From Lederbergia citrea (GTDB taxonomy: Bacteria; Bacillota; Bacilli; Bacillales; Bacillaceae_C), in NCBI RefSeq assembly GCF_018343525.1, contig NZ_JAGYPH010000001.1:310001-374000 (forward strand): 64,000 nucleotides of DNA. Direction: 5' to 3'. The position numbers were made by a program, and so were the translations under genes. A model generated the notes under the pieces. It worked only from the letters and a program-made list of their open reading frames with translations, did not search any database and was not told the DNA's origin. Shown piece after piece: positions 38,743 to 49,284 of the stretch. Position 1 is the stretch's first letter, and every line of letters begins with the position of its first letter.

Positions 38743-41376
38743 ATGAAAAATCTGACTGGTGCACAAATCAGAAAAATGTTTTTAGATTTTTTTCAAGAGA
38801 AAGGCCATACGGTGGAACCAAGTGCTTCACTCGTCCCTCATGATGATCCGTCATTACTATGGATTAACAGCGGAGTGGCGACATTAAAAAAATACTTTGA
38901 CGGCAGGGTCATTCCGGATAATCCGAGAATTGTAAATGCCCAAAAATCGATTCGAACCAATGATATTGAAAACGTCGGTAAAACAGCAAGACACCATACA
39001 TTTTTTGAAATGCTTGGCAATTTTTCAATTGGTGAATACTTTAAAGAAGAGGCAATTGACTGGGCTTGGGAATTTTTAACGAGTCCAAATTGGATTGGCT
39101 TTGATGCGGAAAAGTTATCTGTCACCATCCATCCGGAGGATGAAGAGGCATATGAACTTTGGAATAAAAAAATCGGTCTTCCTGAAGATCGAATCATACG
39201 CTTAAAGGACAATTTCTGGGATATTGGTGAAGGTCCAAGCGGTCCTAATACGGAAATCTTTTATGACCGTGGCCCGGAATACGGGGATGATTTTAATGAT
39301 CCTGAGTTATATCCAGGGGGAGAAAACGAACGTTATTTAGAAATCTGGAACCTTGTCTTTTCACAATTTAATCATAATCCTGATGGAAGTTATACGCCAC
39401 TTCCAAAGAAAAATATTGATACAGGAATGGGATTAGAACGGATGGCGTCAGTCATTCAAAATGTACCAACAAACTTCGATACAGATTTATTTATGCCTAT
39501 TATTAAGGCTACTGAAAAAATTTCCGGAATGTCTTATGGTTCCAGTCAAGAGATAGATACTGCTTTTAAAGTAATAGCTGATCATGTTAGAACGGTTGCA
39601 TTTGCCGTTGCTGATGGAGCTCTGCCATCAAATGAAGGCCGAGGGTACGTATTAAGAAGGCTTTTAAGAAGAGCTGTTCGATTTGCAAAGACAATCAATA
39701 TCGGCAAGCCTTTTATGTATAGACTAGTACCTACGGTCGGTGAAATAATGAAGGACTTTTATCCAAACGTTGTCGAAAAGACAGAGTTTATTCAACAAGT
39801 AATGAAGAATGAAGAAGAGCGTTTTCATGAAACATTGAATGAAGGTCTAGCGATTCTTTCATCGATAATCCGAAAAGCGAAAGCAGATGGAAATCATGTG
39901 ATTTCTGGTGCAGATGTTTTTAAATTATATGACACATATGGCTTCCCTATAGAATTGACAGAGGAATATGCAGAAGAAGAAGACATGCAAGTGGACCATG
40001 CTGGATTTGAGTCAGCCATGGAAGAACAGAGAGAAAGAGCGAGATCTGCCCGTCAAGATACAGGATCAATGCAAGTACAGGGTGGAATTCTTGGAGAACT
40101 GCAGGTGCCAAGTGAATTTATAGGCTATGATCGTCTCACTGCGGAAACAAAGGTTAACGCCATTTTGAAAAATGGTGAACTGGTAGATGAAGCGGTTGCG
40201 GGAGATAAAATTGAATTCATACTTGAAAAAACCCCTTTCTACGCAGAAAGCGGAGGGCAAATTGCAGATCGCGGCGTACTTACAACTAATGATTTAACGA
40301 TTGAAGTTACAGAAGTACAAAAAGCGCCGAATGGTCAAAATCTCCATTCTGCCATTGTTAAAAACGGAACGCTGAAGCAAGGTATGGATGTATTTGCGCA
40401 AGTAGACGAAATTAATCGTGGAAAAGTGATTAAAAATCACACAGCAACACATTTGTTGCATCAAGCTTTAAAGGATGTCCTTGGTAAGCATGTGAATCAA
40501 GCAGGGTCCTCAGTTGGTCCGGATCGTCTTCGTTTTGACTTTTCCCATTTCGGGCAAGTGAAGTCGGAAGAATTGGAGCAGATTGAACAAATTGTTAACG
40601 AAAAAATCTGGTCTAGCATACTGGTTGGTACAGAGTATAAAAATATTGATGAAGCCAAATCAATGGGAGCGATGGCTCTGTTTGGAGAAAAATACGGTGA
40701 GATTGTCCGTGTTGTTTCTATCGGTGATTATTCTATCGAATTATGCGGAGGCTGCCATGTCCAGAATACATCTTCCATCGGATTGTTTAAAGTCGTTTCG
40801 GAGAGTGGTATCGGGGCCGGAACACGCAGAATTGAAGCTGTAACAGGAGAAGGTGCTTATCACTTAATGAATGGAGAAATTATCCGCCTCCATGATGTCG
40901 CGGAGATGTTAAAATCGAAGCCGAAAGATGTCGTTCACCGTGCTGAAGTATTACTGGCTGAATTAAAAGAACTTCAGCGTGAAAATGAATCATTAAGTGC
41001 AAAATTGGCAAACATTGAAGCGGGGAGTATGCTTGATAACGTTAATGAAATTGACGGAATTAAGGTAGTAGCAAAAAAAGTTCAGGCAGCAGACATGAAT
41101 ACGCTTCGGAATATGGCTGATGATTTAAAGCAAAAACTTGGCACCGGAATTATTGTGCTTGGTTCAGCCCATCAAGATAAAGTAAATATTATTGCTGCTG
41201 TCACAAAAGACTTGATAGACAAAGGTTATCACGCAGGTAAATTAGTGAAAGAAGTAGCAGCACGCTGTGGCGGAGGCGGTGGCGGTCGTCCTGATATGGC
41301 CCAAGCCGGTGGTAAAGACCCAGAGAAATTGGATGCCGCATTGAATTATGTCGAGGAATGGGTAAAATCCGTTTGA
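38743..41376 (+). CDS. alaS: Alanyl-tRNA synthetase
   Basis: An 877-residue class II synthetase beginning [17 protein letters not shown]. The aminoacylation domain holds [20 protein letters not shown] (motif 2 region) and DTGMGLERM (motif 3). The editing domain has the zinc-binding HTATHLLH near residue 566 and ELCGGCHV near residue 667. The C-terminal C-Ala domain ends with the glycine-rich [17 protein letters not shown]. The start is ATG 38743 behind AAAGGAGGAAG; the in-frame extension upstream is T-box leader. All editing residues look intact. Confidence 0.97.
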   Translation: MKNLTGAQIRKMFLDFFQEKGHTVEPSASLVPHDDPSLLWINSGVATLKKYFDGRVIPDNPRIVNAQKSIRTNDIENVGKTARHHTFFEMLGNFSIGEYFKEEAIDWAWEFLTSPNWIGFDAEKLSVTIHPEDEEAYELWNKKIGLPEDRIIRLKDNFWDIGEGPSGPNTEIFYDRGPEYGDDFNDPELYPGGENERYLEIWNLVFSQFNHNPDGSYTPLPKKNIDTGMGLERMASVIQNVPTNFDTDLFMPIIKATEKISGMSYGSSQEIDTAFKVIADHVRTVAFAVADGALPSNEGRGYVLRRLLRRAVRFAKTINIGKPFMYRLVPTVGEIMKDFYPNVVEKTEFIQQVMKNEEERFHETLNEGLAILSSIIRKAKADGNHVISGADVFKLYDTYGFPIELTEEYAEEEDMQVDHAGFESAMEEQRERARSARQDTGSMQVQGGILGELQVPSEFIGYDRLTAETKVNAILKNGELVDEAVAGDKIEFILEKTPFYAESGGQIADRGVLTTNDLTIEVTEVQKAPNGQNLHSAIVKNGTLKQGMDVFAQVDEINRGKVIKNHTATHLLHQALKDVLGKHVNQAGSSVGPDRLRFDFSHFGQVKSEELEQIEQIVNEKIWSSILVGTEYKNIDEAKSMGAMALFGEKYGEIVRVVSIGDYSIELCGGCHVQNTSSIGLFKVVSESGIGAGTRRIEAVTGEGAYHLMNGEIIRLHDVAEMLKSKPKDVVHRAEVLLAELKELQRENESLSAKLANIEAGSMLDNVNEIDGIKVVAKKVQAADMNTLRNMADDLKQKLGTGIIVLGSAHQDKVNIIAAVTKDLIDKGYHAGKLVKEVAARCGGGGGGRPDMAQAGGKDPEKLDAALNYVEEWVKSV

Positions 41377-41465
41377 TTCCGCCCGGAAATCATGTACAAT
41401 GAAGGTAATGTTTAACAACAATCAGGCCTATCTGTAAATGGTATGTCATAAGTGAGGTGTTGTAG

Positions 41466-41732
41466 ATGAGCTCTTTTGATAAAACGATGCGTTTTGACTT
41501 TCAGGAAGATCCTATGGAGCATGATGTGAAAGAAGTGCTGCTTCATGTATATGGGGCTCTTCAGGAAAAGGGGTATCATCCTATTAATCAAATTGTCGGC
41601 TATTTGCTGTCAGGGGATCCCGCCTATATCCCAAGACATCAGGATGCACGCAATATCATGAGAAAGCTGGAACGGGACGAGATCATCGAAGAATTAGTGA
41701 AATCGTATTTAAAACAACATCGCGAGGGATAA
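41466..41732 (+). CDS. ireB: IreB-family regulatory phosphoprotein (YrzL)
   Basis: An 88-residue protein beginning [16 protein letters not shown], with [18 protein letters not shown]. These match the IreB/UPF0297 family. In Enterococcus IreB is phosphorylated by the Ser/Thr kinase IreK (PrkC in Bacillus) and affects cephalosporin tolerance; the conserved N-terminal Thr is present. It is followed 3 bp later by ruvX and then yrzB, the conserved three-gene unit downstream of alaS in Firmicutes. Confidence 0.92.
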   Translation: MSSFDKTMRFDFQEDPMEHDVKEVLLHVYGALQEKGYHPINQIVGYLLSGDPAYIPRHQDARNIMRKLERDEIIEELVKSYLKQHREG

Positions 41733-41735
41733 TAA

Positions 41736-42152
41736 ATGAGAATTATGGGCCTGGATGTTGGATCCAAGACGGTCGGGGTTGCAGTTAGTGACGAAATGGG
41801 CTGGACTGCACAAGGCATCGAAACTATTGCAATCAACGAAGATAAAAAAAGGTTTGGATTCGAGCGGATTGGTGAAATTATTAAAGAATACAAGGTAGAA
41901 CGAATTATTGTCGGTCTACCAAAAAACATGAATAATACAATAGGACCGCGGGGAGAAGCCTCTAAAGTTTTTGCTCAAAACCTAGAAGAAGCATTTCAAC
42001 TCCCCGTTATGCTTTGGGACGAACGTCTTAGTACGATGGCTGCGGAACGGGTACTATTAGAAGCAGATGTCAGCAGAAAAAAGCGCAAGAAAGTAATTGA
42101 TAAGATGGCAGCCATGATGATTCTTCAAGGTTATCTGGATAGCCAACAATAA
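41736..42152 (+). CDS. ruvX: Holliday junction resolvase-like RuvX/YqgF (YrrK)
   Basis: A 138-residue RNase H-fold nuclease. It starts [19 protein letters not shown] (metal-binding Asp at residue 6) and continues with [16 protein letters not shown] and [14 protein letters not shown], carrying the other acidic residues. The family processes the 5' end of pre-16S rRNA and was first proposed as a junction resolvase. It is coupled to ireB upstream and yrzB downstream. Confidence 0.94.
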   Translation: MRIMGLDVGSKTVGVAVSDEMGWTAQGIETIAINEDKKRFGFERIGEIIKEYKVERIIVGLPKNMNNTIGPRGEASKVFAQNLEEAFQLPVMLWDERLSTMAAERVLLEADVSRKKRKKVIDKMAAMMILQGYLDSQQ

Positions 42153-42165
42153 TGAGGTGAAGAAA

Positions 42166-42453
42166 ATGGAAAACGGTGAAAAACATATTACAGTAGTAGA
42201 TGAAAACGGAAATGAACAACTATACGAAGTACTTTTCACATTTGATTCAGATGAATTTGAAAAATCATATGTACTTTATTTTCCAGTAGGTGCAGATGAA
42301 GACGAGAATGAAGAGATTGAAATACACGCATCTGCTTATATTCAAAACGAAGAGGGCGAAGAGGGAAGCCTTCAGCCAATTGAAACCGACGAAGAGTGGG
42401 ATATGATCGAAGAAATGCTAAATACTTTCCTTGACGAGGAAGAAGAGGAATAA
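42166..42453 (+). CDS. DUF1292 protein (YrzB/UPF0473)
   Basis: A 95-residue, highly acidic protein beginning [23 protein letters not shown] and ending FLDEEEEE. This is typical of the DUF1292 family. Its function is unknown, but it is a near-constant third member of the ireB-ruvX unit. ATG 42166 follows GAGGTG; the GTG at 42157 lies within that site. A strong terminator follows. Confidence 0.9.
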   Translation: MENGEKHITVVDENGNEQLYEVLFTFDSDEFEKSYVLYFPVGADEDENEEIEIHASAYIQNEEGEEGSLQPIETDEEWDMIEEMLNTFLDEEEEE

Positions 42454-42460
42454 GTGTTCC

Positions 42461-42499
42461 AAAAAGCTGGTCCATCTTGATGGATCGGCTTTTTTTTTG
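42461..42499 (+). terminator. Terminator after yrzB
   Basis: AAAAAGC-GGTCCATC pairs with GATGGATC-GGCTTTTT and is followed by more T residues. Confidence 0.9.
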
Positions 42500-42618
42500 T
42501 TAATTTCTATGCCATTGCGGTTTTTGTCTTTTTTCAGATGAAAAAGACAAAATATGTAGTATAATGGACAAGGTGTAAGTACATATAGTCCACATGAATC
42601 CGGAAGGGGGAGACCGTT

Positions 42619-43776
42619 GTGGCAGATAAAGAGAGCCGGGGACTGGATAAGCAAGACATAAAAACACTAATGAGAAACAACTTGATAGAAAGGCGAAACG
42701 AGGCGAAAATCATTCGAAGAATCGTTGCAATTATAGCGCTAATACTCATTCTTGCAGTTGGTGGTGCAGCTCTTGGTGGATATTTTTATATTCAATCCGC
42801 ATTGAAACCAGTTGATTCCGACAATAATAAGCTAACAGATGTAGAAGTACCGATTGGATCTTCAACCACATCGATTGGAAAATTATTGGAGAAAAAAGGA
42901 ATCATTAAAAATGCAACAATTTTCAAGTACTATGTTAAGTTTAATAATATTTCAGGATTTCAGGCCGGGAATTATTCATTGACACCTTCAATGACCTTGG
43001 ATGAAATAACAGATACATTGCAAACAGGTAAGATGGCAAGAGAAGCCGTCTTTAAATTAACGATTCCTGAAGGATTACAGCTTGATCAAATTTCAACCAT
43101 CATTGCAAAAAATATTGACATGTCATCGAAAGAAATTCTAGAAAAATTAAATGATCCTGATACTATTGCAAAGCTGATGAAAAAGTACCCTGATTTACTG
43201 ACAAAGGATATTCTCGATAAAAATATTAAGCGGCCACTGGAAGGATATTTATATCCCGCCACCTATTCTTTCTATGAAAAAAATCCATCATTGGACGCTA
43301 TATTGGACGTAATGTTGTCACAAACAAGAAAGGTTGTAGCAAAATATACTGATGCTATGACCGAAAAGGAAATGGATATTCATCAACTACTCACATTTGC
43401 ATCCTTAATCGAGAAGGAAGCAACGAAAAAGGCGGACCGTAATCAAATTTCGAGCGTATTTTACAATCGAATCGAACAAAATATGCCTCTGCAAACAGAC
43501 CCTACAGTCCTTTATGCTCTTGGTGAACATAAAACACGTACATTGTATAAAGATTTAGAAGTAGATTCACCATATAACACGTATAAAATTCAAGGGCTGC
43601 CACCAGGACCGATTGCCAATGCGGGTGAATCATCTATAGAAGCTGCGCTAAACCCAGCTGATAGTGACTATTTATATTTCCTGGCAGAACATGGGACTGG
43701 AAAGGTTCACTATGCAAAAACATTGGAAGAGCATAATGAGTTGAAGCAAAAATATATTACAAATAAAAGAAAGTAA
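42619..43776 (+). CDS. mltG: Endolytic transglycosylase MltG (YrrL)
   Basis: A 385-residue single-pass membrane protein. The transmembrane helix is about residues 35-58 (IVAIIALILILAVGGAALGG), after a basic cytosolic tail. Outside are a LysM-like subdomain and the YceG fold with the catalytic Glu in FASLIEKEATK near residue 263. Conserved blocks TDPTVLYALG and SPYNTYKIQGLPPGPI follow. MltG cleaves nascent glycan strands and so sets their length. GTG 42619 follows GGAAGGGGGAG. It heads the mltG-trmR-udk run. Confidence 0.94.
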   Translation: MADKESRGLDKQDIKTLMRNNLIERRNEAKIIRRIVAIIALILILAVGGAALGGYFYIQSALKPVDSDNNKLTDVEVPIGSSTTSIGKLLEKKGIIKNATIFKYYVKFNNISGFQAGNYSLTPSMTLDEITDTLQTGKMAREAVFKLTIPEGLQLDQISTIIAKNIDMSSKEILEKLNDPDTIAKLMKKYPDLLTKDILDKNIKRPLEGYLYPATYSFYEKNPSLDAILDVMLSQTRKVVAKYTDAMTEKEMDIHQLLTFASLIEKEATKKADRNQISSVFYNRIEQNMPLQTDPTVLYALGEHKTRTLYKDLEVDSPYNTYKIQGLPPGPIANAGESSIEAALNPADSDYLYFLAEHGTGKVHYAKTLEEHNELKQKYITNKRK

Positions 43777-43798
43777 TCGTGGAGGGAGGTTTAATTCA

Positions 43799-44449
43799 GT
43801 GAACGATTCAATCAAAAGCTATCTGGAATCCCTACTACCTGAAAAAAACGCCTTTTTTTTAGAACTTGAACAATTTGCAAAGGAACATCGTGTTCCAATC
43901 ATGGAGCCTACAGGGATTGAGACGATGCTCCAAATAATGAAAATCCAAGCCCCAAAACGTATTTTGGAAATTGGAACTGCCATTGGATATTCCGCTTTAA
44001 GGATGGTTGATGCAATTCCGGGGTCAATTGTGGTTACAATGGAACTGGACGAGGAAAGAGTGGGCCAAGCACAAAATAATATTAAGCAGTTTGGAATGGA
44101 AAACAGAGTGACGGTTTTACATGGCAATGCTCTGGATCTTTATAAAGAAGCAGCCGAAAATGGGCCGTACGACGCTATTTTTATCGATGCGGCAAAGGGT
44201 CAATACGTAAAGTTTTTCGAGTTATACGAGAGGCTTTTATCAAATAAGGGCTGTATTTATTCTGATAATGTCTTATTCAAAGGCCTTGTAGCTATGGATA
44301 ACTCGGAAGAAAATAAAAGACGAGCGAGCGTGGCTGAAAAATTAAAAGTGTATAATCAGTGGCTCATGGACAATAAGAGCTTCGATACAGTTATTATTCC
44401 TGCGGGAGATGGCTTAGCCATTAGCAGAAAAAGAAATGGTGAAAAATAG
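43799..44449 (+). CDS. trmR: SAM-dependent O-methyltransferase, tRNA 5-hydroxyuridine methyltransferase TrmR (YrrM)
   Basis: A 216-residue class I methyltransferase of the COMT-like family 3. The SAM-binding motif is [13 protein letters not shown] near residue 60. [15 protein letters not shown] and [14 protein letters not shown] follow, with the metal-site Asp, and later [11 protein letters not shown]. In B. subtilis YrrM/TrmR methylates 5-hydroxyuridine-34 to 5-methoxyuridine in tRNAs. The two U32-peptidase genes (yrrN, yrrO) that normally sit between it and udk and help make 5-hydroxyuridine are missing: udk starts 14 bp downstream. Confidence 0.88.
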   Translation: MNDSIKSYLESLLPEKNAFFLELEQFAKEHRVPIMEPTGIETMLQIMKIQAPKRILEIGTAIGYSALRMVDAIPGSIVVTMELDEERVGQAQNNIKQFGMENRVTVLHGNALDLYKEAAENGPYDAIFIDAAKGQYVKFFELYERLLSNKGCIYSDNVLFKGLVAMDNSEENKRRASVAEKLKVYNQWLMDNKSFDTVIIPAGDGLAISRKRNGEK

Positions 44450-44463
44450 GTGGAGGTCGGAAA

Positions 44464-45099
44464 ATGGAACGAAGACCGGCAATAATTGGTGTGGCGGGCG
44501 GATCGGGATCCGGTAAAACAAGCGTCACAAATTCAATATATGAAAACTTTAAAGGACATTCAATCCTCGTTTTAGAACAGGATTATTATTATAAGGATCA
44601 ATCGCAATTGCCGTTTGAGGAGCGTCTTAAAACAAATTATGATCATCCATTCGCATTTGACAATGATTTGCTCATTGAACATATCGGAAAACTGTTGCGC
44701 TATGAATCGATTGAAAAACCTGTTTATGACTATGCTCTACATACAAGGTCTGCAGATACAATCCATGTTGAACCGAAAGATGTTATAATTCTTGAAGGAA
44801 TTTTAGTATTGGAAGATGAAAGATTGCGCAACTTAATGGATATTAAACTTTTTGTTGATACAGACGCAGATTTGCGCATCATTCGTCGCATGCTAAGGGA
44901 TATTCAAGATAGAGGGAGATCGATTGATTCAGTCATTACACAATATGTTAACGTCGTAAGACCAATGCATAATCAATTTATCGAACCAACAAAAAGATAT
45001 GCTGATGTCATTATCCCAGAAGGTGGACAAAACCATGTTGCCATTGACCTTGTGGCAACGAAGATCCAAACTATTCTTGAACAAAAGTCATTTTTGTAA
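44464..45099 (+). CDS. udk: Uridine kinase
   Basis: A 211-residue P-loop kinase that phosphorylates uridine and cytidine in pyrimidine salvage. Walker A is [13 protein letters not shown] near residue 10. [20 protein letters not shown] and the NYDHPFAFD segment follow, with [17 protein letters not shown] near residue 102. [18 protein letters not shown] lies near the lid. Start ATG 44464 follows AGGTGGAGG. Confidence 0.97.
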   Translation: MERRPAIIGVAGGSGSGKTSVTNSIYENFKGHSILVLEQDYYYKDQSQLPFEERLKTNYDHPFAFDNDLLIEHIGKLLRYESIEKPVYDYALHTRSADTIHVEPKDVIILEGILVLEDERLRNLMDIKLFVDTDADLRIIRRMLRDIQDRGRSIDSVITQYVNVVRPMHNQFIEPTKRYADVIIPEGGQNHVAIDLVATKIQTILEQKSFL

Positions 45100-45143
45100 T
45101 ACGATAGCATAGATACTAATATATGTACTCGCATGAAACTGCA

Positions 45144-45167
45144 AGCGCGCCTTCCTATGGGCGCGCT
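45144..45167 (+). terminator. GC-rich hairpin between udk and greA
   Basis: AGCGCGCC pairs with GGCGCGCT around a 7-nt loop. There is no T-tract, so it may pause or attenuate transcription rather than end it outright. Confidence 0.5.
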
Positions 45168-45236
45168 GTCATGTATTACATACAAAACAAAATCCCGTGC
45201 AATTTGGGACTGTGAACTAATAAGGAGTGAAGGGAA

Positions 45237-45713
45237 TTGGCTAGGGAAAAAGTATTTCCAATGACAGAAGCCGGTAAAGAAAAACTGGAGCAGGAACTAG
45301 AATATTTAAAATCAGTAAGACGTAAAGAAGTTGTAGAGCGAATCAAGATTGCACGCAGCTTCGGAGATTTATCAGAGAACTCGGAATATGACTCTGCAAA
45401 AGAAGAGCAAGCATTCGTCGAAGGGCGTATTACTACTCTTGAAAATATGATTCGTAATGCCAAAATCATTCAAGACGATGAACTTAATTCCGACACTGTC
45501 ACTTTAGGAAAAACAGTGACATTTGTTGAACTTCCAGATGGAGATGAAGAGACGTATACGATTGTCGGTAGCGCAGAGGCAGATCCATTTGAGGGGAAAA
45601 TCTCAAATGATTCGCCTATTGCAAAAAGTCTACTTGGACATAAAGTCGATCAAGAAGTCACAGTGCAAACTCCAGGCGGAGAAATGCGAGTGCGTCTCGT
45701 TTCTATTAGCTAA
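45237..45713 (+). CDS. greA: Transcription elongation factor GreA
   Basis: A 158-residue GreA. The N-terminal antiparallel coiled coil (about 1-75) has the acidic tip sequence [17 protein letters not shown], which carries the catalytic acidic residues. The C-terminal FKBP-like domain contains [21 protein letters not shown]. It reactivates backtracked RNA polymerase by stimulating transcript cleavage. TTG 45237 follows AAGGAGTGAAGGG. Confidence 0.97.
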   Translation: MAREKVFPMTEAGKEKLEQELEYLKSVRRKEVVERIKIARSFGDLSENSEYDSAKEEQAFVEGRITTLENMIRNAKIIQDDELNSDTVTLGKTVTFVELPDGDEETYTIVGSAEADPFEGKISNDSPIAKSLLGHKVDQEVTVQTPGGEMRVRLVSIS

Positions 45714-45726
45714 GAATACCTTGCTT

Positions 45727-45761
45727 AAAAACACGGCCTCCCATTGGGTTGCCGTGTTTTT
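45727..45761 (+). terminator. Terminator after greA
   Basis: AAAAACACGGC pairs with GCCGTGTTTTT. Confidence 0.9.
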
Positions 45762-45868
45762 ATCGTTTATCAAAGCACTGGGCTCTTTCTGTTATTGTTT
45801 TATAGTTTATTATTCACGTTTTTATGTGTCCATGTTATCATATTGACTATGGAGACGGAGGGGATAAT

Positions 45869-46513
45869 ATGCCATTTGATTTTAACGATGCTTCACGTTC
45901 AGCGCAGCGTGCAAAGCGGAGAAAAACAAACATCATCTTAAATACATTGATTGCTATCGTAGTAATACTTATTTTAATCGTAGGTGGGAGCATTTTCTTT
46001 GGAGGTAGTAAAACAGACCAAGAGCTTGCTGACAAGCAAACCTCGAAAGAAAGTGCTGAGCAAGCGGGAAAAGAACAAGTTGTTCCCGAAAATACTGAAA
46101 AAGACAATCCTGTAGTTGACGAAACAAGTAAAGAAGAAGAAAATACAGAAGAAAGTAATGATCAATTGATCGAAAAAGAAACTGGTGAACCAAACGTTGA
46201 AAAAGTGATTATCAATCAAGGGTGGAAACCAGTCGGCACGGAACAAGTTGGAAATCATCAACGATCATCGAGTAAGGGGACCGTTGATTGGAATGAGCAG
46301 GTAAAGGCAGCTTCATACGCAGTCGATATTCCAGTGGATAATATGACTGTTTGGTGGCTTGAAGGCGGTGAAAATCGCGAAAAGCAAGCAATAGCAACGG
46401 TAGCACCCCGGAATAACGCAGATGAAGCTTACAGAGTTTATATTGAATGGGTCGATGGGGAAGGCTGGAAACCGACAGAAGTTAAAAAGCTCACTCATAA
46501 TGACAAAAGATAA
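45869..46513 (+). CDS. yrrS: DUF1510 membrane-anchored protein YrrS
   Basis: A 214-residue protein. A basic N-terminus ([12 protein letters not shown]) precedes one transmembrane helix (about residues 18-42). An acidic, low-complexity linker rich in Glu, Lys and Asn follows (about 48-110), then a C-terminal DUF1510 domain of about 90 residues ([26 protein letters not shown]). In B. subtilis yrrS lies with pbpI, a sporulation-time penicillin-binding protein; pbpI is absent here. ATG 45869 follows GGAGGGG. Confidence 0.85.
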   Translation: MPFDFNDASRSAQRAKRRKTNIILNTLIAIVVILILIVGGSIFFGGSKTDQELADKQTSKESAEQAGKEQVVPENTEKDNPVVDETSKEEENTEESNDQLIEKETGEPNVEKVIINQGWKPVGTEQVGNHQRSSSKGTVDWNEQVKAASYAVDIPVDNMTVWWLEGGENREKQAIATVAPRNNADEAYRVYIEWVDGEGWKPTEVKKLTHNDKR

Positions 46514-46542
46514 AGGAAGATTGTGGAAAAGAGGTTCTCGTT

Positions 46543-47235
46543 ATGAAAATAGCAATTATCGGTGCAATGGAAGAAGAAGTGACTTTGTTACGTGATAAAT
46601 TGGAAAATAAATCAACAGAGACAATCGGTGGCTGCGAATTTATTAGTGGAATGATTGATAATAAAGAAACTATCTTGCTCCGTTCCGGAATCGGAAAGGT
46701 AAACGCAGCCATGTCGACTGCTATCCTAATGGAAAAATATAAACCGGATGTCGTTATTAATACGGGTTCCGCCGGAGGCTATAATCCAAACTTGAAAGTC
46801 GGAGATCTCGTTATTTCCACCGAAGTGCGCCATCATGATGTAGATGTCACTGCCTTTGGTTATGAATATGGGCAGGTTCCTCAGTTGCCGCCTGCATTCA
46901 AAGCGGATACGGCTTTAATTGACACTGCTAAAGCGGCAGCGCGGAAGCTTGAAGGAATCCAAGTTGTAACTGGCCTAATCGCAACTGGCGACTCCTTCAT
47001 GAACGATCCAGAAAAGGTTGAATTTGTCCGCGGCAAATTCGTAGAACTACAGGCAGTGGAAATGGAGGGTGCAGCCATTGCTCAGGTTGCACATCAGTTC
47101 AACGTTCCGTTTGTGATCATTCGTTCTTTATCTGATATAGCAGGACAGGAATCACATATCTCTTTTGACCAATTCCTTGAAAAGGCAGCAGTAAACTCCG
47201 CCAATTTAGTATTGGAAATCGTTAAAAGAATATAG
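46543..47235 (+). CDS. mtnN: 5'-methylthioadenosine/S-adenosylhomocysteine nucleosidase
   Basis: A 230-residue nucleosidase that cleaves MTA and SAH in SAM recycling. It begins [16 protein letters not shown] (catalytic Glu). [20 protein letters not shown] follows near residue 70, then [13 protein letters not shown] near residue 171 and [15 protein letters not shown] with the catalytic Asp. In B. subtilis it is part of yrrT-mtnN-mccA-mccB; none of those partners is here and a terminator follows directly. Confidence 0.96.
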   Translation: MKIAIIGAMEEEVTLLRDKLENKSTETIGGCEFISGMIDNKETILLRSGIGKVNAAMSTAILMEKYKPDVVINTGSAGGYNPNLKVGDLVISTEVRHHDVDVTAFGYEYGQVPQLPPAFKADTALIDTAKAAARKLEGIQVVTGLIATGDSFMNDPEKVEFVRGKFVELQAVEMEGAAIAQVAHQFNVPFVIIRSLSDIAGQESHISFDQFLEKAAVNSANLVLEIVKRI

Positions 47236-47255
47236 AATTCTATTACAAAGGAATA

Positions 47256-47285
47256 CAAAAACGCCTGGATTTCCAGGCGTTTTGT
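47256..47285. terminator. Bidirectional terminator between mtnN and pepF
   Basis: AAAACGCCTGG pairs with CCAGGCGTTTT around a short loop, placed between two converging genes. Confidence 0.9.
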
Positions 47286-47286
47286 T

Positions 47287-49080
47287 CTACTTATTAGTCA
47301 TTTCCATAAATTCTTCAACATCCTTAATGCAAAGCTTAACGCCTTCTTCCCAGAATTCCCGCTTCGTCAAGTCGACTCCAAGATGCTTCATCGCTAAATC
47401 CTCAACAGTCATCGAACCTGTATCTTCCAGCATGGCCATATATTTCTGCTCGTAGCCTTTGCCTTCCTTTACAGCTTGCGCGTAAATTCCGAGTGAGAAT
47501 AAATAGCCAAACGTATAAGGGAAGTTATAGAAAGGTACACCTGTAATAAAGAAGTGAAGTTTTGATCCCCAGAATAACGGGTGGTATTCTTCAAGAGAAT
47601 CTACATATGCCTCTTTTTGCGCTTCTTCCATTAATTCATTCAAACGTTTTTTACTAACCATGCCTTTTTTTCGTTCTTCATAAAAACGGGTTTCGAAGAG
47701 GAAACGTGCATGGATATTCATGAAAAATGCTACTGAACGTTGAATTTTATCTTCTAGTAGTACAAGTTTTTCATCATCGCTCTTTGCATTGCTTACTGCG
47801 GCATCCGAAACAATCATTTCTGCAAAAGTTGAAGCAGTTTCGGCTACATTCATTGCATAACCTCGATTTAATGGGTGTGTATCTTTTAAAGCAAATGAAT
47901 GAAAGGCATGGCCTAGTTCATGTGCAAGTGTTGACACATTTGATGGAGTCCCGGAATACGTCATGAATATTCTTGATTGGCCGCTAACAGGAAAAGATGT
48001 GCAAAAGCCACCAGGACGTTTTCCGGCCCGATCTTCTGCTTCAATCCAGCGATCCTCAAAGGCTTTTTTTGTAAACTGAGTCAATTCATCACCAAAATCT
48101 TCGAAATGATTCAGAATGAACTCGGCTCCTTGCTGATAGCTGTAAGAAGTACCAAGTTCCCCAACGGGCGCATCTAAATCAGCCCAGCTTAACTTTTCAA
48201 CACCGAGCAAATCTGCTTTCCTTTTCAAATAGTTGGCAAATGGCTGCTTGTTGTCGGCAATGACTTTCCACATCACATCAAGTGTTTCTTGTTTCATTCG
48301 ATTATAATCAAGCGCTTCCTTAAGGATTTGATCCCAACCGCGCTGCTTGTATACGGAAAGTCGGAATCCGGAAAGGTGATTCAGTGTACCAGCAAGTAAG
48401 TCCGCTTGCTTGTCCCAAGCTTTTTCCCATTCTGCAAAAATACGTTTTCTGACTTCACGATCAGAACTTGAAAATTTATTGGCAGCTTGGCCAACAGATA
48501 GTTCAACTTTTTCACCGTTTTCCTCAAACGGGATTTTAACTTGACTGACGATTGTGTCGTACATTTCCCCCCAGCCATGGTAGCCGTCAATGCTTAACGC
48601 ATTGATTAATGCTTCTTGATCTTTAGGAAGTTTTTCCGCTGCCTTCTTACGACGCTCATTCAATACAAAGTTAAGCGGTTTGAGTGCGTTTTGTTCAAGC
48701 AGCTCGTTCCATATTCCTTCTTGAATGTTAAGCAATTTCTCGTCGAAGTTTGTTAAAATCGTGCTTAAGGATGAGCTTAACGTTGTCACCATACCGCGTA
48801 ATTCATTTGCTCTCGTATCGTTTGTATCTTGGGCTTGGAGACAGCTGACAAATGCACCTGCCTGCCGCAAGTTTTGGGACACTGCTTGAAACTTTTCCAA
48901 AAGCTTAACGAGTGTCTCATCACTAGAAGAGACAGGGATTTCCCAATCTTCTACAGCTGCCGCAAATTCAGCGAGCTGCTCTTTTAATTTTTCTAAATGG
49001 TCAGTGAAATCTCGAGATGAACTGCCCCCTTCAAAAAAGACGTCAAGATCCCATGTTAATTCATATGTATTAATTGCCAA
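47287..49080 (-). CDS. pepF: Oligoendopeptidase F (M3 family)
   Basis: A 597-residue cytosolic zinc metallopeptidase. The catalytic HELGHAF motif lies near residue 388, followed by the third ligand region NVAETASTFAEM about 25 residues later. The N-terminal helical lobe begins MAINTYELTWDLDVFF. It degrades peptides of roughly 7-17 residues. TTG 49080 follows GGAGGAGATATAT on the minus strand; the frame continues 39 bases upstream only through the ribosome site region. I do not recall a pepF gene here in B. subtilis, so it may be a local insertion. Confidence 0.94.
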   Translation of the reverse strand: MAINTYELTWDLDVFFEGGSSSRDFTDHLEKLKEQLAEFAAAVEDWEIPVSSSDETLVKLLEKFQAVSQNLRQAGAFVSCLQAQDTNDTRANELRGMVTTLSSSLSTILTNFDEKLLNIQEGIWNELLEQNALKPLNFVLNERRKKAAEKLPKDQEALINALSIDGYHGWGEMYDTIVSQVKIPFEENGEKVELSVGQAANKFSSSDREVRKRIFAEWEKAWDKQADLLAGTLNHLSGFRLSVYKQRGWDQILKEALDYNRMKQETLDVMWKVIADNKQPFANYLKRKADLLGVEKLSWADLDAPVGELGTSYSYQQGAEFILNHFEDFGDELTQFTKKAFEDRWIEAEDRAGKRPGGFCTSFPVSGQSRIFMTYSGTPSNVSTLAHELGHAFHSFALKDTHPLNRGYAMNVAETASTFAEMIVSDAAVSNAKSDDEKLVLLEDKIQRSVAFFMNIHARFLFETRFYEERKKGMVSKKRLNELMEEAQKEAYVDSLEEYHPLFWGSKLHFFITGVPFYNFPYTFGYLFSLGIYAQAVKEGKGYEQKYMAMLEDTGSMTVEDLAMKHLGVDLTKREFWEEGVKLCIKDVEEFMEMTNK

Positions 49081-49284
49081 ATATATCTCCTCCTTGCACT
49101 TATTATAAGGGAGGGTCAAAAAAACACCTAATATTTCATCATTTTAAAACTTCAGAACCGTTTTTTATATCCGAAAAATTGAATGGATCTTTTAAGAAAT
49201 CCACTAATTTTACTTAGACAAGCAAGTGACTTCCATTTGCGTCATATACATTAAAACATAGGCAATCTATGCGGAGGTGAGGAG

